The position numbers and the translations under genes are program-made. Under the pieces are notes generated by a model. The model was not told the DNA's origin. It saw only the letters and a list, made by a program, of their open reading frames with translations, and ran no database searches. Below, piece by piece: positions 5,032 through 7,744 of a stretch of 7,744 nucleotides of DNA (position 1 is the first letter of the stretch; every line of letters starts with the position of its first letter). Source of the DNA: an archaeon (GTDB taxonomy: Archaea > Iainarchaeota > Iainarchaeia > Iainarchaeales > GCA-2688035); contig JAUWWX010000037.1 of the NCBI GenBank assembly GCA_030616665.1, positions 1 through 7,744 of the forward strand. Direction: 5' to 3'.

Positions 5032-6527
5032 GGAATCCGTTCCAAAACACTTCTCTCGGTTTCAACAACCCTTGCCTTTTTCGCGTATTCAACAGCAAGC
5101 TTCAATTTCCTCCTATTTTCGGAAAAGATTCTGAACAGGGGCTGCTTTTGCTTTATGATGTCGCCCTCGCTAACAAAAAGGTACAAGCCGGCCTTCTTGT
5201 CTCCTGGCGCGCCGGCAATCCTGGCAATGGTGCTGCAGCTTCTCACATTTATTTTGTCCACCCTTCCGCTCTCTTTTGAAAGGATGTTTGCACAAAGCTT
5301 CAGCTCATGCAAATCTGAACTACTAAAGCATTTCCCACCCTGCGCCTTGATGATTTCCTTCATTTTCTTCAAGGCCTTTCCGCTTTGCAGTATCTCCTTT
5401 GCAGCTGCATAGCCCTTTCCACTTTTTACCTTTCTGCTTAACTCCAACAGGCTACCGGCCAATTCGCAGCTTTTCTGTGCAAGCTGGTCAAAGAATTCAC
5501 CCTCCAAAATCTGCAAGACATGCTTTGCCTCAAGCAGTGGCCCAAATGCCTGGCCGTACGGCTGCGTTCCATCGGTCAAAACAACCTCGACTTTCATTCC
5601 CAACCGCTTTCCAACCTCTATAAATTTCCTTGCCATGTCCTCTGCCTTCTCCCTGGTGTGGATTTTTACATCCGGTCCAACAGGAAGATCAATTACAACA
5701 TATTTGCTTCCAACGCTTGCCTTTTTTGCCATAACTGAGGCAATAACCTGCCCAGGCGGGTCCAAGGAAAAGGGGTGTTCTATCCTAATTATTTGGTCGT
5801 CTACCGGCGCCAAATCAAGTGCACCACCCCACACAATGACGCCCCCAACCCTTTCAGTTATCCTCTTTATTTTGTCCATTGGCAGGCTGACGTTTGCAAG
5901 AACCTCCATTGCATCAGCTGTTCCAGCAGCGCTGGTAATGCTTCTGCTGCTTGTTTTGGGAATAAAGCAGCCAGCAGCCGCAACTATTGGAACGATGATC
6001 ATTGTTGTCCTGCCATTAGTGCCTCCGACGCAGTGCTTGTCAACAACCGGCCTTTTTGTAATTCTAAGCATTTTGCCGTTTTCAGCCAAGGCCTTGGCCA
6101 TTGCAACCGTTTCATTCAATGTGTAGCCGTGAATGTAGACTCCGCTCACAAAAGCGCTTGCCTCAATCTCGCTCAAGCCGTTTTTCCCTATATCCTCAAC
6201 AATCTGCCTTATCTCACTTCCAGTTAATTCCTGACCGTCAAGCTTTTTCTTTATGTATCTCAAAGAGTCTAGCTGTGGCACAGGAGTTACCCTGACCCTG
6301 CTTTTCCCCTTGAGGGCAAGCTCTTCCTTTACGTCCTTGAAAACACCCAATTCGTTTGGCTTGACCATTGTTTGTGTTACGTCAACAACTGTTACGACCC
6401 TCTTGTTTCCGCCAATAACCTTTAGCTCTGCCCTGTCAAGAGGAAACAGGCCAAGCTCTATTGCATCAACCCTGTTCATTATGCAAATCATTCTCTCGGC
6501 TTCAATGTCAAAATGCTTGACCCGCAT
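5028..6527 (-). CDS. AMP phosphorylase (archaeal DeoA/thymidine phosphorylase-like)
   Basis: In archaea this enzyme phosphorolyses AMP (and CMP/UMP) to ribose 1,5-bisphosphate plus free base, the first step of the pentose-bisphosphate route that feeds ribose-1,5-bisphosphate isomerase and form III RuBisCO. The open frame begins with ATG at 6560 (510 aa). I prefer the ATG at 6527 (499 aa, MRVKHFDI...), because family proteins start with this strand and the extra 11 residues match nothing; neither start has an SD. Numbering from 6560: small N-terminal domain to about 90, TP-type helical domain from about 95, glycine-rich phosphate/nucleoside loop DKHCVGG-TNGRTT (174-186), KTSSRSITSAAGTADAMEVL (202-221), LAPVDD (250-255), HPFSLDPPGQ (262-271), and the C-terminal alpha/beta domain with RIAGAPGDKKAGLYL (447-461). 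The loop seems one residue shorter than the usual AMP phosphorylase form. LOG-like gene lies 44-77 nt upstream; RuBisCO is not in this window. Confidence 0.92.
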   Translation of the reverse strand: MRVKHFDIEAERMICIMNRVDAIELGLFPLDRAELKVIGGNKRVVTVVDVTQTMVKPNELGVFKDVKEELALKGKSRVRVTPVPQLDSLRYIKKKLDGQELTGSEIRQIVEDIGKNGLSEIEASAFVSGVYIHGYTLNETVAMAKALAENGKMLRITKRPVVDKHCVGGTNGRTTMIIVPIVAAAGCFIPKTSSRSITSAAGTADAMEVLANVSLPMDKIKRITERVGGVIVWGGALDLAPVDDQIIRIEHPFSLDPPGQVIASVMAKKASVGSKYVVIDLPVGPDVKIHTREKAEDMARKFIEVGKRLGMKVEVVLTDGTQPYGQAFGPLLEAKHVLQILEGEFFDQLAQKSCELAGSLLELSRKVKSGKGYAAAKEILQSGKALKKMKEIIKAQGGKCFSSSDLHELKLCANILSKESGRVDKINVRSCSTIARIAGAPGDKKAGLYLFVSEGDIIKQKQPLFRIFSENRRKLKLAVEYAKKARVVETERSVLERIP

Positions 6528-6604
6528 TATCTGGCTGTAAGCGCTTTTGCTGTCATGCATAAATAATCAAATAAAAGAAGTGGAAAGAGGTATTTAATTC
6601 TATC

Positions 6605-7138
6605 TCACTTTTTCAAGGCAAGCAGCTTTTCAACCAAATTCTTTGGATCGGATTCAGCAATAATGGGAGTCTGCTTTTCCCCCTTCAAAACCTCTCTCTC
6701 AAGCCTTTCAACCTGGTCAGCAAAGCCCCCACTGCCCTGAAGGATGCCAATCGGCCTTTGTTCAGCGTATGCAACAGCGAACTCGCTCATTGTCCCAATC
6801 CTTCCACCAACCAGAATTATTGCGTCACAGCTTCTCACAAGCACAACGTTTCTTCCAGGATAGCCAAAGCCGGTGAAAATTATTGCGTCGCATGCTTCAA
6901 CAGGGAAATGGTGCCTTTCCAGGTGCTCCTGCTCATTTGATGCCGGGCTAACCCCAACAACAAAGCCATTTGCTTCCTTTGCTCCCTGCGCTGCTGCAAG
7001 CGGCAAGCCAATCGTTGCACCATACATTAGAATGCAGCCCTTTTCCGCGATTGCCTTCCCAACAGCCTTTGCCTTGGCAAGGTTTTCCTCAGAGTGGTTA
7101 CCACCTGCCCCGCCCATCACACCAATCTTCAGCTTCAT
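6605..7138 (-). CDS. LOG-like / TIGR00725-type Rossmann-fold protein
   Basis: A 177-aa protein of the SLOG superfamily, related to LOG and the so-called lysine decarboxylase-like proteins, which hydrolyse nucleoside 5'-monophosphates to base plus ribose 5-phosphate or bind nucleotide ligands. Residues 3-13 (LKIGVMGGAGG) form the first strand and glycine turn. MYGATIGLPLAAAQGAKEANG (38-58, key G40, G52) is the second conserved segment. GYPGRNVVLVRSCDAIILVGG (92-112; R97, N98, D105) with RIGTMSEFAVA (113-123; G115, T116, E119) corresponds to the [PG]GGxGTxxE signature that binds the phosphoribosyl moiety and supplies the catalytic glutamate. TIGR00725 proteins are typically this size. It starts 17 nt after the 89-aa gene and precedes AMP phosphorylase, suggesting co-transcription and a nucleotide-related role; substrate unknown. 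Confidence 0.85.
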   Translation of the reverse strand: MKLKIGVMGGAGGNHSEENLAKAKAVGKAIAEKGCILMYGATIGLPLAAAQGAKEANGFVVGVSPASNEQEHLERHHFPVEACDAIIFTGFGYPGRNVVLVRSCDAIILVGGRIGTMSEFAVAYAEQRPIGILQGSGGFADQVERLEREVLKGEKQTPIIAESDPKNLVEKLLALKK

Positions 7139-7155
7139 AAAAACCAGCTAAATTA

Positions 7156-7425
7156 CTAATGAATATCCTTAAATCTTCTCACCGTATCAACAGAAATTCC
7201 TTGCTCAACTTTTTTCATAAAAACCCTCGCCATTGTCTGATTTTCGAAAAAAAGCTTATCATAGGCTTTTTTGAATTTTATCCATTTTGCATTGCTTGGG
7301 TTTTTCAAAAGCTTCTTCATTGCAATCTTGCAGGCCATGTAGGGCCTCTCATTCTTGGGTTTAAGACCAGGCCTTTTTCTAGTCTTGGGCCTTGGAAGAT
7401 ATCTTCTAGCAGGTATCCTAGCCAT
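7156..7425 (-). CDS. Small very basic protein, unrecognised (89 aa)
   Basis: I do not recognise this protein. It is 89 residues long and heavily Lys/Arg-rich throughout. The proline- and arginine-rich N-terminus (MARIPARRYLPRPKTRKRPG, 1-20) looks disordered. A likely helical region follows, at about 28-72, with regularly spaced basic and hydrophobic residues (KIAMKKLL, WIKFKKAYDKLFF, ARVFMKKV). A single cysteine is at position 32, and there is no signal peptide or membrane segment. Composition suggests binding to nucleic acid or the ribosome (inference). The gene is supported by a strong TATA box 26-27 bp before the ATG, short spacing to the next gene (17 nt) and location inside a co-directional run between pyrF and the LOG-like gene. 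It could be a lineage-specific ribosome-associated or chromatin-like protein. Confidence 0.75.
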   Translation of the reverse strand: MARIPARRYLPRPKTRKRPGLKPKNERPYMACKIAMKKLLKNPSNAKWIKFKKAYDKLFFENQTMARVFMKKVEQGISVDTVRRFKDIH

Positions 7426-7446
7426 AAAAACTATTTAGTTCTCCCC

Positions 7447-7456
7447 TATATTTAAA
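7447..7456 (-). promoter_or_regulatory. TATA box of the 89-aa basic protein gene (leaderless)
   Basis: The minus strand reads TTTAAATATA, the best archaeal TATA match in the window, centred 26-27 bp upstream of ATG at 7425. Transcription would start at the start codon. A GGGG stretch follows the box, but it is too far from the ATG to act as an SD. The box lies between the pyrF stop and this gene, so the downstream genes need not depend on the pyrF promoter. Confidence 0.65.
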
Positions 7457-7474
7457 CCCTTTTTTTTGGCCAAA

Positions 7475-7744
7475 TCACAAGCCTATTTCCTTGTTCAGCT
7501 GCTTGATTGCCTTAACTGCAGCACCTGCAAAGTCCTCCGTTTCCTGCTTTTCAAAGGCATAATTTATCCCGCTGCTTGAGTTGATTCTCGCAAGCTGCAA
7601 ATCATAGCCTACTTTCTTCATTGCAGTAACAACCTCGGCGGCTGAACCGCCCTGCGCTCCAACCCCGGGAATCAGCAACGGGACATTTGCCCTGCTTTGG
7701 ACGAAAAAGCTCACGATTTTTTCAAACTCTTCAATGGAAGTAGC
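7475..7744 (-). CDS. pyrF: Orotidine 5'-phosphate decarboxylase, type 2, partial (N-terminus off right edge)
   Basis: The last 89 codons of an OMP decarboxylase, the enzyme that converts OMP to UMP in the final step of de novo pyrimidine synthesis. The frame is open to the window edge (ATSIEEFEKI before GTG at 7714), so the gene begins outside; the internal GTG is not the start. The segment VPLLIPGVGAQGG (residues 21-33 of the visible part) is the conserved C-terminal strand and phosphate-binding loop of the TIM barrel. RINSSSGINYA, followed by E-DFAGAAVKAIKQLNKEI, matches the type 2 subfamily, which has an INSSRGI-like motif where type 1 has a GR.I motif. The conserved arginine of that motif appears displaced: here the order is R-I-N-S-S-S-G-I-N. 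The TGA stop at 7475-7477 lies 49 nt before the 89-aa gene. Confidence 0.88.
   Translation of the reverse strand, partial: ATSIEEFEKIVSFFVQSRANVPLLIPGVGAQGGSAAEVVTAMKKVGYDLQLARINSSSGINYAFEKQETEDFAGAAVKAIKQLNKEIGL

Noticed and set aside
5635..6126. 163-aa plus-strand open frame opposite AMP phosphorylase
   Set aside because: It is a shadow of the conserved minus-strand enzyme and has no start signal or family resemblance.

Overview
The window is archaeal chromosomal DNA. It encodes a TATA-binding protein, ribosomal protein L21e, RNA polymerase subunit F (Rpb4-like), a DUF655 protein, a KsgA/Dim1 rRNA dimethylase, an AMP phosphorylase and an archaeal-type 5S rRNA. Gene starts show two patterns. 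Some have TATA-like boxes centred about 26-27 bp upstream of the start (leaderless type), and others have GGTG-type Shine-Dalgarno sites. Genes are tightly packed, the 5S gene stands alone, and an AMP phosphorylase is present. Together these would fit a small-genome lineage such as a DPANN archaeon (for example Diapherotrites-like), but that placement is inference.

Layout. Bases 1-671 (minus) hold the N-terminal 223 codons of a polytopic membrane protein resembling GT-C/PTPS-related proteins; it runs off the left edge. Bases 672-897 are AT-rich and contain no gene I can support. A solitary 5S rRNA (898-1013, minus) follows, with its own TATA box placed directly after the stop codon of the TBP gene. 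TBP (1048-1629, minus) has an unusual lysine-rich C-terminal tail and a promoter region holding four near-identical TATA-like boxes plus three direct repeats. Upstream of it lies a TraB/TIKI-superfamily-like membrane-anchored protein (1825-2697, minus). A 286-bp divergent intergenic region with nested inverted repeats separates it from the conserved plus-strand information-processing operon rpl21e - rpoF - DUF655 - ksgA (2984-5031).

The right third is a minus-strand run read from right to left: the C-terminal part of a type 2 orotidine 5'-phosphate decarboxylase (pyrF, entering from the right edge), an unrecognised 89-aa very basic protein with a clear leaderless promoter, a LOG-like/TIGR00725-type Rossmann protein, and AMP phosphorylase. 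The AMP phosphorylase stop codon overlaps the ksgA stop codon in a shared TTAA. Three of these four genes handle nucleotides: pyrF makes UMP, AMP phosphorylase yields ribose 1,5-bisphosphate plus base, and the LOG fold may cleave or bind nucleotides. The run could be a loose nucleotide-metabolism cluster.

I see no mobile element, CRISPR array, tRNA or defence system, and no demonstrated new system. The leads most worth following are the basic-tailed TBP with its multi-box promoter, the KsgA homologue lacking the catalytic-motif asparagine, the TraB-like protein with an inserted membrane hairpin and two SRRxF motifs, the nested inverted repeats at 2738-2831, and the orphan 89-aa basic protein.
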